From contig NZ_JBHYHC010000002.1 in NCBI RefSeq assembly GCF_042738955.1, positions 183,073 to 247,072 on the forward strand: a stretch of 64,000 nt of DNA, read 5' to 3'. Position numbers and translations under genes: made by a program. This document shows, one piece after another, positions 1-9,742 of this stretch; position 1 is the first letter of the stretch; each line of letters begins with the position of its first letter. This DNA is from Umezawaea sp042738955. Its GTDB lineage: Bacteria > Actinomycetota > Actinomycetes > Mycobacteriales > Pseudonocardiaceae. A model generated the notes under the pieces. That model did no database searches. It was not told the DNA's origin and saw only the letters and a program-made list of their open reading frames with translations.

Positions 1-1
1 G

Positions 2-3000
2 ATGCGGGAGGTCGCCGAGCTGTCGGACCGGCACGACCTCGACAAGCCCCTCGCGGACCGGTTGCTCGGGATGTACCAGCGGCTGCGGGACCGGCACCGG
101 CGGCCTGAGGTGCTGCTGCACGCGCTCGCCTCGCACCTGTTCACCGCCCCGACGATCCAGGACGTGTGGGACCGGATGGCGTCCGCGTCGGTCGGCGCGG
201 CGGACTTCGACGTGGTGCGCTGGCGCGCGCCGAAGGCGAACCTGAGCGGCCGGGACGCCCGCAAGCTGCCGGTGGCGTTCGAGGTCCGCCGGGTCGAGGT
301 CTACCCCGGCGTCTGGATGCGCGAGGCGCTGATCAGGATCCGGCCGACGTTCCCCGACGGCACGTCCCCCGCGGACCAGGACGCCTTCTGGCGGAAGCTC
401 GTCGCGGGCGTCGAGCGCGCCTTCAACACCGGCGGACGGCTGCCCACGAGCGGGGACGCGTTCCGCGTGCAGGTCGTCCGGGCCGACGAGAACGCGCACG
501 TCTCGGTGTCCGTTCTCCCGCCGGGAGCGGAGACCGCGCCGTCCCGGACCGACTGGGGCGCCGACGAGGTCCCGGCCGCGCTGGCCCAGCACGTGGCCGA
601 CCTGCTGGGCGTCCACGACCCGGACGGGGGCGAGGACCTCACCCGGCGCCAGTGGGAGCAGTTCGACGTCATCGCGCCCGCGGCCAAGCTGTCGAGCAGG
701 CCGTACTCGGCCGTCCGGGACAACGCCGACTGGCGGCAGCAGTGGATCTCCGGCACCGACGCGGCGGGGGCCGAGCGCCGGTTCACCGCGGGCAAGGTGC
801 GGGGCCTCCCGCTGGGCGGCGACCGGGGAGCGGTCTTCCCGTCCGGGTCGTACGACCTGGCCCCGGACGTGGCCCAGGCGCTCGGGACGTCCGGGGTCGC
901 CTCGGTCCGGCTGGGCGAGTCGGGCACCGGCCGGGGCATGGACGGCACGCCGCCGCCGTCCGGAGTGGTGCTCGCGCTGGACACCGACGAGCGCACGGCC
1001 GCGCTGGACGTCGGCGACGTCGGCGACGTCCGGGTGACCGGCGGGGAACTCGCCAAGATCGTCACGCCGCTCCTGCTGCGCTGGGACACGACGGATCCCG
1101 TGCTGCTGCTGGGTCCGTCGGCCGGGCGGCCCACCGGCTTCGCGTCCGACCTCGCCGAAGGCCTGGCCGCGCAGGGGCTGAACCTGGGCGCCGCCGCGTC
1201 GACCGGTCACGCCGACGTCGAGGTGGACTCCACCGGCCAGGCCGTGCTGGTGCTCGGCGACGGCGCTCACCTGGCGCGCTTCCGCGGGAGCCCCGACGAG
1301 CAGGCCGCGGTCGCGGAGATCGCGCGGGCGCTGACGGCGAACTGGCGGTACGCGCCGGACGCCGACTCGAGTCGGATCCGCACGCTCGCCGACCGCGCCG
1401 CCACGGTCGAGCTGCTCACCCGTCTCGTCGCCGAGCTCGCCGTCTCGGTGCCCCGCGACGGCGGCGTGCTCGACCTGGTCGAGGTGCGCGCCGACCTCGC
1501 CGCCCGGCACGAGAACCCCGATCTGCTGCTGCCCGTGCTGCTCGCGCACATCGCCGCCGACCACACCGACCTGCGACGGGCCGTCCGCTGGGTGGTCGAC
1601 CGCGGCACGGCTCGCGCGACGGGCAGGTGGACGCGGGTCCCGCTGACCGCCGCCGCCCGCGCGCTGTTCGCCACGACCGGCAAGGCCGTCTGGGACGACG
1701 CCGCGGGCACCGTGCGCAGGCCCGTCGTCATGACCGAGCCCGGCACGCCCGCGCCCACCGCGGCGTGGGACCTCGGGACGCTGCGCGCCGAGGTCCGGTT
1801 CGACGTCGACGCGCCGGACAACGCCGACCTGATCAAGGACGGGGCCGAGGTGGACCGGCTCGGGCGCACCCTGGCGGAGATCGCCGTGGAGCACGCCGAG
1901 GACGGCGGGCCACTGCCGGTGGGGTCGATCACCGGCCACGGGCGGATGTCGTTCCGCAGGTCGACGGCCGACGCGGTCGCCAAGGGCGTGCGCCGCGCGG
2001 AGCGGACGCTGGCCGCGTTGAGCGCGAGCGTCACCCGGCACCTCGACGCGCTGGCCACCGCGGGCTCGACGCCGCTGACGGCGGGTCCGGTGCTCAGCGG
2101 CCTCGAGCTGGTGGGCGCCGCCGAGCCGCGCTCCACCGACCGCGCCGCGGCCGCCCGGTCCGAGATCGCGCTCGCCCCGCGCCCGGCCCCGGAGACCACG
2201 ACGTTCTCCGACGACGACGTGCCCGCGCCGTCCACCGCGACGTTCCCGGACGAGACGGCGTCCACTTCGGACGGGACCACGACGTTCCCGGACGTGGACG
2301 AGGCCACCCCCGCTCCCGCGAGCCCGGTGACGCCCGCCGAGCTGGACCTGGTGCGGCCGAGCGCGCCGGTCACCGAGATCCGCAAGCTGACCCGGCGCGG
2401 AATGGTCAAGTTCGACGTGCGCCGGATCGAGGTCCGGCCCGGCGTGTGGGTGCGGGAGGCGACGCTCCGGCTCCGGATGGACTTCCCGGCGACCACGAGC
2501 AGGTCGCGGCAGCGGGAGTTCTGGACCGCGCTGGAGACCGCCGTCGAGGCGGCCTTCAACGGCGGCCTCACCCTGCCCGCGAGCGGCGACCTGGTGCGGG
2601 TGCAGGTCGTGCGCGTCGCCACGACCGCCGAGGCGCACGCGGTCATCGGCGTCGACCGGTCCGGTGCGACGAGCCGCGGGGCGTGGCTGTCCACCGAGTC
2701 GGGCTCGGTGCTCGGGCACCACGTCGCCGACCTGCTCGGCGGGATCGACCTCCCCGGCAGCAACCCGTTCGCCTGGGCCGACGCGCCGCTGTCGGCCGAC
2801 CAGCTGGTCGCGCTGGAGGAGCAGGCGGGCACCACGCCGCCGCCGGGGCTGGCGCACGCCGACCTGCCCGACACCTCCGCGACGACGTGGGAGTCCGGTG
2901 TCGACGCGCTCGGCCGCGACCGCCGGTTCACCGCCGCACAGGTGGCCCGCAAGCCGATCCACCGCAACGGCAAGCTCATCGGCGCGACGTTCGCGAACTC

Positions 3001-6000
3001 CGGAGCCACCCACTCGTCCGAGCAGGCGTGGGCGGCCAGCCCGAACCGGGCCAACGCCGTCTTCCTCACCGAGGCCACGGGTGCCCGGAGGCTGCCGGTC
3101 GTCGTCGACGGCCTGGAGAAGGACACCACCGCGGTCTTCGCCGTCCACGCGAGCAAGGGCCACGGCAGGGTGCACGTCGGGACGATCGGCGACCTGCACG
3201 TCCGAGGTGACGCGTTCGCCAGGATCGCGGTCGACGCGGGCGGCCTGGCCGACCAGGACGAGAACGACCTCGTCGTGCTGGCGGCCTGCTCGGCGGTCCA
3301 GACGCCGAAGCCCGGCGGGTTCGCCTGGGACTTCCAGGCCACCCTGGCCGCGTTGAAGTTCCGGCGCCGGGTCGCGGGGGGCACGCAGATCGTCGGCACG
3401 AGCCACGGCGACGGCGCCACGACCGCGCCCTCGTTGACGATCCAGGACGGCGGGCACCTCGCGGTCGTCGGCGGCACCGCGACGGACGAGGACAACGCGG
3501 TGCTGGAACTGGTGCAGGCGCTCGGCGCCGGGTGGAACTACGCGCCGTCGCCCGCCCGGCCCGGCGGCGCCCGGATCTCGTTCGACGACCGCGCGGGCAC
3601 GCTCGCGCTGATCAGCGAACTCCTGCTCGGGCTGGACGCGTCGGTGACCGCCCGCAGAGGCGACCTCGACCTGGTCGAGGTGTTCCGGACCGCGCGGGCG
3701 CGGCACCAGCGTCCCGACCTGGTGACGTCCGCCGTGCTCGCGTTCGCGGCCACGCGCCCGGCGCTGCTGACGACGCCGGTGACGTCGCTGACCGACCGGA
3801 AGTTCCTCGAGCGCGAGGAGGAGTGGGAGCACGTGCCGCTGACCGCGTCGGCCAGGGCCCGGTTCACCGTGACCGGCGACTGGTCGTGGGACTTCGCCGC
3901 GGGCGAGGTCCGCCGCCCGGTCCGGCTCGTGCCGGTCGGCTCCACGGCGCTGCTCCGCATCCCGACCGTGCGCGACGTCCAGCGGACCGACGTCGCCTTC
4001 ACCGTGGGCACCGACCGCGTGGCCGACCAGGACCAGATCGACGGGCTGGCCAGGGCGTTGGCGCAGCTCGCGGTCGAGCACGAGGCCGACGGGCTCGCGC
4101 TGCCCGTCGTGAAGATCACCGGGTACGCCAGGGACTCCCGGTTCGGCTCGTCGGACGACACGATCCGCAAGGCGGACCGGCGGGCCCAGACCGCCTACAA
4201 CGCCCTGCACCGCGCCACTTCCGGCCATCTCGAGGAGTTGGCACCCAAGGGCACCCGGCCGATCTCCGCCGACCTGGTGCTCCCCGAGAGCGGGGTGACC
4301 GGCTGGTTCGAGCCCCGCAGCGCGGACAGGGCCCGCGCCTCGCGCGCCACCGTCGAGATCGACCCGCGGGTGGCGATGTCCGTGCGGGCCGCGTTCGCCG
4401 CGGTGCGGGCGATGCGACCGGTCACCGCCGTGCCCGCGGGCCAGCAGGTCGACGTGCTCGGCGACGGCACGACCGCCGACCTCGCCCCGGTGACGGTCGC
4501 CGACCTCGACGTGGTGCGGTCGAGCGCGCCGGTCACCGAGGTCCGGACGACGACCGACGGCGGACCGGTCGCGTTCGACGTGCGCCGGGTCGAGACCAGC
4601 CCCGGCGTGTGGGTGCGCGAGGCGACGCTGCGGCTCAAGGTGGAGTTCCCCGCGGACCTGTCGTACCGGGACCGGCAGCGGTTCTGGTTCGACCTGGAAC
4701 GAGGGGTCGACGCCCTCTTCGCCGACGCCGTGCTGCCGACGAGCGGTGACCGGATGCGGGTGCAGCTCGTGCCCGTCGTCGCGGACCTCGAAGCGCACGT
4801 CACCGTCCACGTCGGCCGCGGCGCGGACCGCACCCGGTGGGGAGCTGGTGACAGCCCCGTCGTCCTCGCGCGGCGGGTCGTGGACCTGCTCGGCGGCGGC
4901 TCGTCGACGGTCGGCGCGCTGTCGGCGACGGACCTGGCCTCGCTGGAGGGGCAAGCGGGCGCCACGCCGCCGCCGGGGCTCGCGCACGCCGATCTGCCGG
5001 ACACCTCCGCGGTCCGGTGGGAGTCCGGCACGGACGCGCTCGGCCGCGAACGCCGGATCACGGCTACCCAGGTGACCAGCAAGCCCTTGCACCGCAACGG
5101 CAAGCTCATCGGCGCGACGTTCGGGACCGCCTCGTCCGGTGACGCCGACGTGCAGACCTGGGCGGGCAGTCGGAACCGGGCGAACACCCTGCTGCTGGCC
5201 GAGGCGGGCAGCCAGTCCGGTGGTCTGCCGGTCCTCCTGCGCGGGCTGGAGGACGACAGCACGACGGTCTTCGGCGTCCACACCGACAGCAAGGGCGCGA
5301 CCGTCCACATCGGGTCGATCGGCGACGTCGACGTCGCCGCCGACGCGTTCGGCCGGATCGCGGTCCACGCGGGCGGATTCCAAGGCGGGCACGAGGACGA
5401 CCTCGTGCTGCTGGTCGCCTGCGAGGCGGGCCGGACGCCGAAGCCGGGCGGGTTCGCCCACGACTTCAAGGACACGCTGGCGGACCTCGGGTTCCGCCGC
5501 CGGGTCGCCGCGAGCACCAGGATGGTCGGCTCCACCGACCGGGACCTGGTGGTCGTCGACGGCGGCCACCTCACCGTCCTGGGCGCCACCGAGGCCGACG
5601 ACGACAACGTGGTGCGGGAGCTGGCCACGGCCTACGTGGGCCGGTGGGACTACGCGGAGCCGTCCGAGCGCCGCGACGACGAGCCGATCCCGCTCGACGA
5701 CCGCGCGGCCACGCTCGCGCTGGTCGACGAGCTGCTGCAGGGCTTGGACGTCTCGGTGCCCGATCGCGGGGGCGACCTCGACCTGGTCGAGCTGTTCCGG
5801 GACGCGCGGGAGCGGCACGAGCGGCCGGAACTGGTGGTGGCCGCCGTGGTCGTGCTGTTGACGTTGGTGCACGACGGGCTGCCGTGGTCCGTGACGTCGG
5901 TGACCGACCGCAAGTTCCTCGCGGACGAGGGCCGGTGGGAGCACGTGCCGCTGACCCCGTTGGCCAGGGCCCGGTTCACCGTGACCGGCGACTGGTCGTG

Positions 6001-9000
6001 GGACTACGACGAGGGCGAGGTCAGCCGCCCGGTGCGGCTCGTGCCGACGACCTCCGTCGCGCCGTCGCGGTCTTCGGCCGCTCCCACCGTCGCGCCGGTC
6101 GTCCTGCCGCTGGTGGCCGGGGAGGTCGACCGGGCCCGGATCGAGGAGGTGGGCGAGGCGCTTGCGCGGCTCGCCGTCGAGCACCGGGCGGACGGACTCG
6201 CGCCGCCGATCGTGACGGTCACCGGTCACGACGCGGACGGGGATTCGGCGCGGGCCGTTCACGCCGACCTGCGCGAGGTGACCGCGGCGCACCTGGCGAA
6301 GTTGGCGCCGCTGGGCACCGAGCCGCTGTCCGTGGACCCGGTGCTGCCCGCGACGCGGGTCTTCGCCCAGCCGGACCCGAACGGCGCCCACGTCACGATC
6401 GAGGTCGGCCCGCGCGTGCTGTCGGCGCTCAAGACGGCGCTGGCCGAGTTCCGCGCCGCGTCCCGGACCACCGATGTCCCGGAAGCCGGCCCGAGCACCG
6501 GGGTCTCGGACTCCGTCGCCCAGCGCTCGGCTTCCCCGAGCCCGGAGGCCCGGATCACCGCTCCGCCGAGGGACGAGCCCTCGTCCCTCGTCATCCCGCG
6601 CCCGTCGTCGCCCGCGGTCGCCCCCGCCGACCCCGGTGCCGCACCGTCGCCCGCCGTCACCGAGCCGACCACCGCACCGGTCGCGGACCTCCCGGTGCTG
6701 GCCGGGATCGCCGACCCGGTCGAGCAGACCGACGTGGTCCGCGACTGGCTGGACGACCTGCACGACGCCGACCACGACAGGCGCGACGTGGCGAGCGCCG
6801 ATCCGGTCACCCTGAGCACGTTCCTGCCCGAGCGGTCGTGGTGGCTGCTCCAGATCGACCCCGCGCACCACGCCGCCGCGCTGGCCAACAACCGGGGCAA
6901 CCCGGCCAGCTACTACGACACCGACCGCTCACCCGGTTTCCGCAGGGACATGGCCACCGCGTTCCGGACGATCCTGGACGCGCCCGCCGCGCTGGCCGCG
7001 CGGGTCGACTGGACCGAGTACCTGCGCATGCACGGCGTGGCCACCGGCCGGGCCCGGCTGGCCCAGTCGGACGACACCCTGTTCGAGATCGTCGGCCAGG
7101 GCGCGAACGCGTTCATCGGCCACAACCTGCTGGCCCGCAACGCCGCCGCCGACCTGCTGGACGAGACCGTCGCGGGCCGCCCGCTCGTGACGCTGGCCGC
7201 GCCCGAGCAGGTGGACGCCGGGCGCCGGGCGGACGTGATCACGTTCCTGGCCGTCGAGGGCGGCCGCTGGAAGGTCAACACCGACTACCTCGCCGCCGAG
7301 GTGCCCGCGCTGGTCGACGCCGTGTTCGAGCGGTACTACGCCGAACTGGCCGAGGCGGGCGGCGACCAGGACCGCCTGCGCGCCATCGCCCGCGCCATCC
7401 GCGCGCTGCACGTGATGCACCTGTTCGGCGACGGCAACGGCAGGCTCAACGTGTACCTGCTGCTGCCGAGGTTGTTGCTCGCCAACGGTTTCCAGCCGGT
7501 GATCGTGCCCGGCATGTCCACCCTGTTCTCCGGCGGGTTCACGGTGGAGGAGATCGCGGACGCCCTGCGCTGGGGCCAGGGCCGGGCGCTGGAGGACGGG
7601 TTGCCCGGCGTCTACAGTCCCGTCGACGACGTCGTGGAGTCCGACGACGAGCTGGAGCTGTCCGAGGACAGCAGGCGGACGGCGCTCGACCTGCTGGACC
7701 TGCACGGCGTCACCGCGCACATCGCGGACGCCACCGGTGACCCGGAGTCGGCGCGCGCGGTGGTGGCGCGGTTCGTCGACGTGATCGCCCGCGAGGTGGC
7801 GATCGAGGGTCCGACCGGCGGCATCAAGCCCACCGAGCGGATCGCCGCCGCCATCGAGGCGGTCGGCGAGCACGGGCTGTTCGGCACCCTGTTCGCCGAC
7901 CTCTCCGGCGACGCCGCGCGGCAGCGCTTCGCCGAGGTCGTGGACGTGGTGCTCGCCCACCAGGTGCGCGAGCAGCACACCGCTGCCCGGCACTACCTGG
8001 ACGACCTGGCGGCGACCGAGGCCGGTGTTCCGGCCGTCGAACCCGAGCCCGCCGCGGTCGCGGACGACCCGGTCGGGGAGGACCACGTCGGGGCCGTGGT
8101 GCTGACCCGGCACGTCCCGGTCGACGGGCTGGCGGCGCTGGCGGACCGCTACGCGCCGGGCTCGGTCGTGCGGGAGACCGCGGCCGTCCGCGCCACGGAG
8201 GAGCCGGTGTGGCTCGGCGGCGAGAACGTCGTCTTCGTCGTCCACTCGACGACCGGTGTCCGGCAGGACGCCGAGATCGTGTTCGCGCCGGGCACGGACT
8301 TCAAGGTCGTCTCGCGCACGAGGTCCGCGGACGACCTGGCCGACGGCGGCGTGCTGTGGACGATCGGCCTGGTCCAGACCGGGTCCGGCGCGGAACCGAC
8401 CGGCGGGGTCGGCGACCTCGACCTGACCACGGACACGATGGTGCTCGTCGACTCGGCGGGCCTGGTGGACCGGCTGGCGGCCGGCGGTGTTCACGCGGAC
8501 GGGATCGGGGTCGTGCTCGACTCGGCCGTCCGGGCCGTGCGCGACACCCTCGAGGGGCAGGGCCTGGACTCGGCGGCCGCCACCGCGCGGGCGCTGGCCA
8601 CCGCCGTGGACCTGGTGTGGCACCACGGCCTGGCGGACTTCCTGCTGGACCGCGACACCGACCCGGAGGTGCTCGGGGCCGCGCTGTTCGCCGTCGTCGG
8701 CGCGGTCGCCTACGAGGTCGTGCAGAACGGTGACGCGGTCGCGGCCGAGGTGGCCGAGCGGACGGCGCGCGCGTTCGAGCTGCTCGACACCACGGGCATG
8801 GTGGGCGGCCTGCTGCACGGCTCGGCCGTCGACGACGGCGCGCGGACCGAGCTGAACGCGCTCGCGGGCGACGTGGAGGACGTGCTCGCCGAGGACGTCG
8901 CCGCGGCGGAGGCGCTGGCCGCCGTGACGACGCGGGCGTACGCCATCGCCGTTCGGTACGGCGTTGTGCCCGCGACCGGCGTGGTGACCGCCGAGGTGTT

Positions 9001-9085
9001 CCAGGACGTCCTGGAGATCAGGGCATTGCTCGACGAGCGCGGCGAGAGCGCGGCCGCGGCGCTGGCCAGGCGGCTGCGCCGATGA
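2..9085 (+). CDS. Giant polymorphic-toxin-like protein: three Cys-domain repeats, Fic domain, ART-like domain (5' end outside window)
   Basis: The frame is open from the left edge, so the true start probably lies upstream; residues here count from the ATG at base 2. Three homologous units of about 710-720 residues begin near D68, L781 and D1501, each with a 'DVRR-E-PGVW-REA-LR' opening and a core with a GGFA-DF motif. They resemble the 'lonely Cys' repeats of very large actinobacterial proteins. A Pro/Ala-rich linker (about 2150-2240) leads to a Fic domain (about 2245-2540) with HLFGDGNGR at H2473-R2481. Fic enzymes transfer AMP or other phosphate groups to target hydroxyls. An ADP-ribosyltransferase-like segment (about 2697-2812) ends in the typical E-IVFAPGTDFKV strand, with D2756-x-E2758. 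The last 200 residues look helical. Two type VII-associated genes follow, so secretion or contact-dependent delivery is likely, but no signal or WXG motif is visible here. The domain reading comes from motifs; activity is inferred. Confidence 0.8.
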   Translation: MREVAELSDRHDLDKPLADRLLGMYQRLRDRHRRPEVLLHALASHLFTAPTIQDVWDRMASASVGAADFDVVRWRAPKANLSGRDARKLPVAFEVRRVEVYPGVWMREALIRIRPTFPDGTSPADQDAFWRKLVAGVERAFNTGGRLPTSGDAFRVQVVRADENAHVSVSVLPPGAETAPSRTDWGADEVPAALAQHVADLLGVHDPDGGEDLTRRQWEQFDVIAPAAKLSSRPYSAVRDNADWRQQWISGTDAAGAERRFTAGKVRGLPLGGDRGAVFPSGSYDLAPDVAQALGTSGVASVRLGESGTGRGMDGTPPPSGVVLALDTDERTAALDVGDVGDVRVTGGELAKIVTPLLLRWDTTDPVLLLGPSAGRPTGFASDLAEGLAAQGLNLGAAASTGHADVEVDSTGQAVLVLGDGAHLARFRGSPDEQAAVAEIARALTANWRYAPDADSSRIRTLADRAATVELLTRLVAELAVSVPRDGGVLDLVEVRADLAARHENPDLLLPVLLAHIAADHTDLRRAVRWVVDRGTARATGRWTRVPLTAAARALFATTGKAVWDDAAGTVRRPVVMTEPGTPAPTAAWDLGTLRAEVRFDVDAPDNADLIKDGAEVDRLGRTLAEIAVEHAEDGGPLPVGSITGHGRMSFRRSTADAVAKGVRRAERTLAALSASVTRHLDALATAGSTPLTAGPVLSGLELVGAAEPRSTDRAAAARSEIALAPRPAPETTTFSDDDVPAPSTATFPDETASTSDGTTTFPDVDEATPAPASPVTPAELDLVRPSAPVTEIRKLTRRGMVKFDVRRIEVRPGVWVREATLRLRMDFPATTSRSRQREFWTALETAVEAAFNGGLTLPASGDLVRVQVVRVATTAEAHAVIGVDRSGATSRGAWLSTESGSVLGHHVADLLGGIDLPGSNPFAWADAPLSADQLVALEEQAGTTPPPGLAHADLPDTSATTWESGVDALGRDRRFTAAQVARKPIHRNGKLIGATFANSGATHSSEQAWAASPNRANAVFLTEATGARRLPVVVDGLEKDTTAVFAVHASKGHGRVHVGTIGDLHVRGDAFARIAVDAGGLADQDENDLVVLAACSAVQTPKPGGFAWDFQATLAALKFRRRVAGGTQIVGTSHGDGATTAPSLTIQDGGHLAVVGGTATDEDNAVLELVQALGAGWNYAPSPARPGGARISFDDRAGTLALISELLLGLDASVTARRGDLDLVEVFRTARARHQRPDLVTSAVLAFAATRPALLTTPVTSLTDRKFLEREEEWEHVPLTASARARFTVTGDWSWDFAAGEVRRPVRLVPVGSTALLRIPTVRDVQRTDVAFTVGTDRVADQDQIDGLARALAQLAVEHEADGLALPVVKITGYARDSRFGSSDDTIRKADRRAQTAYNALHRATSGHLEELAPKGTRPISADLVLPESGVTGWFEPRSADRARASRATVEIDPRVAMSVRAAFAAVRAMRPVTAVPAGQQVDVLGDGTTADLAPVTVADLDVVRSSAPVTEVRTTTDGGPVAFDVRRVETSPGVWVREATLRLKVEFPADLSYRDRQRFWFDLERGVDALFADAVLPTSGDRMRVQLVPVVADLEAHVTVHVGRGADRTRWGAGDSPVVLARRVVDLLGGGSSTVGALSATDLASLEGQAGATPPPGLAHADLPDTSAVRWESGTDALGRERRITATQVTSKPLHRNGKLIGATFGTASSGDADVQTWAGSRNRANTLLLAEAGSQSGGLPVLLRGLEDDSTTVFGVHTDSKGATVHIGSIGDVDVAADAFGRIAVHAGGFQGGHEDDLVLLVACEAGRTPKPGGFAHDFKDTLADLGFRRRVAASTRMVGSTDRDLVVVDGGHLTVLGATEADDDNVVRELATAYVGRWDYAEPSERRDDEPIPLDDRAATLALVDELLQGLDVSVPDRGGDLDLVELFRDARERHERPELVVAAVVVLLTLVHDGLPWSVTSVTDRKFLADEGRWEHVPLTPLARARFTVTGDWSWDYDEGEVSRPVRLVPTTSVAPSRSSAAPTVAPVVLPLVAGEVDRARIEEVGEALARLAVEHRADGLAPPIVTVTGHDADGDSARAVHADLREVTAAHLAKLAPLGTEPLSVDPVLPATRVFAQPDPNGAHVTIEVGPRVLSALKTALAEFRAASRTTDVPEAGPSTGVSDSVAQRSASPSPEARITAPPRDEPSSLVIPRPSSPAVAPADPGAAPSPAVTEPTTAPVADLPVLAGIADPVEQTDVVRDWLDDLHDADHDRRDVASADPVTLSTFLPERSWWLLQIDPAHHAAALANNRGNPASYYDTDRSPGFRRDMATAFRTILDAPAALAARVDWTEYLRMHGVATGRARLAQSDDTLFEIVGQGANAFIGHNLLARNAAADLLDETVAGRPLVTLAAPEQVDAGRRADVITFLAVEGGRWKVNTDYLAAEVPALVDAVFERYYAELAEAGGDQDRLRAIARAIRALHVMHLFGDGNGRLNVYLLLPRLLLANGFQPVIVPGMSTLFSGGFTVEEIADALRWGQGRALEDGLPGVYSPVDDVVESDDELELSEDSRRTALDLLDLHGVTAHIADATGDPESARAVVARFVDVIAREVAIEGPTGGIKPTERIAAAIEAVGEHGLFGTLFADLSGDAARQRFAEVVDVVLAHQVREQHTAARHYLDDLAATEAGVPAVEPEPAAVADDPVGEDHVGAVVLTRHVPVDGLAALADRYAPGSVVRETAAVRATEEPVWLGGENVVFVVHSTTGVRQDAEIVFAPGTDFKVVSRTRSADDLADGGVLWTIGLVQTGSGAEPTGGVGDLDLTTDTMVLVDSAGLVDRLAAGGVHADGIGVVLDSAVRAVRDTLEGQGLDSAAATARALATAVDLVWHHGLADFLLDRDTDPEVLGAALFAVVGAVAYEVVQNGDAVAAEVAERTARAFELLDTTGMVGGLLHGSAVDDGARTELNALAGDVEDVLAEDVAAAEALAAVTTRAYAIAVRYGVVPATGVVTAEVFQDVLEIRALLDERGESAAAALARRLRR
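203..6415 (+). repeat. Three in-frame protein-coding repeats of about 2.1 kb
   Basis: Homologous units start near bases 203, 2342 and 4502 and end near 2180, 4370 and 6415. Units 2 and 3 are the closest pair: both contain GMVKFDVRR/GPVAFDVRR, QAGxTPPPGLAHADLPDTSA, RNGKLIGATF and a VTSLTDRKFL or VTSVTDRKFL segment. Unit 1 is more diverged and lacks the PPPGLAHADLPDTSA block. The central cysteine is C1096 in unit 2 and C1807 in unit 3; the aligned position in unit 1 is P372. Confidence 0.85.
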
Positions 9086-9155
9086 GCGCCCGCCGTGCGG
9101 CCGGAGCGCTGTGGGGGACACTCGTCGGGGCTCCGGCGGACGAGAAGGGTGCGAC

Positions 9156-9695
9156 ATGACCGCGGCAGGCGACGACCAGTGGGTGTTCCTGATCGACCCC
9201 GCGTGGGATCCGGACACCCCGGCGGGCGGCGAGGTGCCGTCACCGCCTCTGGAGGCCGTCGTCGGCGGGTGGCTGTCGGCGGCAGACGGTGGGATCGGCC
9301 GGTTCCACGCGAACCCCGACTACGCGCCATCCGAACCGGGGTCGCCGACGGACCCCGTCGACGCGGCGCTGCACCTGCTGGCCAGGGGCGAGGTCGACTC
9401 GGACGCGCTGTTCGCCGTCCTGCGCGAGGGCGCGTTCGACGTGGCGCTCGGCGCCGACGGGAGTCCGCTGATCGCGCCCTCGCCGGACGACGTGCCGTCG
9501 CTGCTGGTGGCCACGGCTCCCGCGCAGCGCCCCCGCGTCCACGCCGACGACTGGCGGACCGGGGTGTCCGCGGCGGAGTTGGGCGACCTGCTCCGCGAGC
9601 ACCGCGTCGACCTGCTGCTGAACCCCGGCGGCCCCGCGTCCACGAGGCTGGTCGGCGACGTGTTCGCGGAGAGCCTCGCCGACGTCGCGGAGTGA
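9156..9695 (+). CDS. Type VII secretion-associated-like protein, copy 1
   Basis: A 179-residue protein, 70 bases after the giant gene and on the same strand. The ATG is chosen because GAGAAGG sits 7-8 bases upstream; an earlier in-frame start lacks such a site. It opens with DQWVFLIDPAWDP and contains VVGGWL, NPDYAPSEPGSPTDPVDA, PSPDDVPSLLVATAP and RVDLLLNPGGP. This pattern resembles the family annotated as 'type VII secretion system-associated protein' (SseB-like fold), as I remember it; I could not check a database. There is no signal peptide or membrane helix, so it is probably cytosolic. It is about half identical to the next gene, so the pair arose by tandem duplication. A chaperone or immunity-like role for the giant protein is an inference from position only. 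Confidence 0.65.
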   Translation: MTAAGDDQWVFLIDPAWDPDTPAGGEVPSPPLEAVVGGWLSAADGGIGRFHANPDYAPSEPGSPTDPVDAALHLLARGEVDSDALFAVLREGAFDVALGADGSPLIAPSPDDVPSLLVATAPAQRPRVHADDWRTGVSAAELGDLLREHRVDLLLNPGGPASTRLVGDVFAESLADVAE

Positions 9696-9742
9696 CCCGG
9701 TGCGCCACGTGAACCGACCGCGCCAGACGAGAAGGGCAAGTG

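Noticed and set aside
166..3495. Long open frames on both strands inside the giant gene (for example 166-3210 + and 1267-3495 -)
   Set aside because: They are shadows of high-GC codon bias: translations are Arg/Pro/Ala-rich and lack family motifs, while the 2-9085 frame has repeats and Fic motifs.
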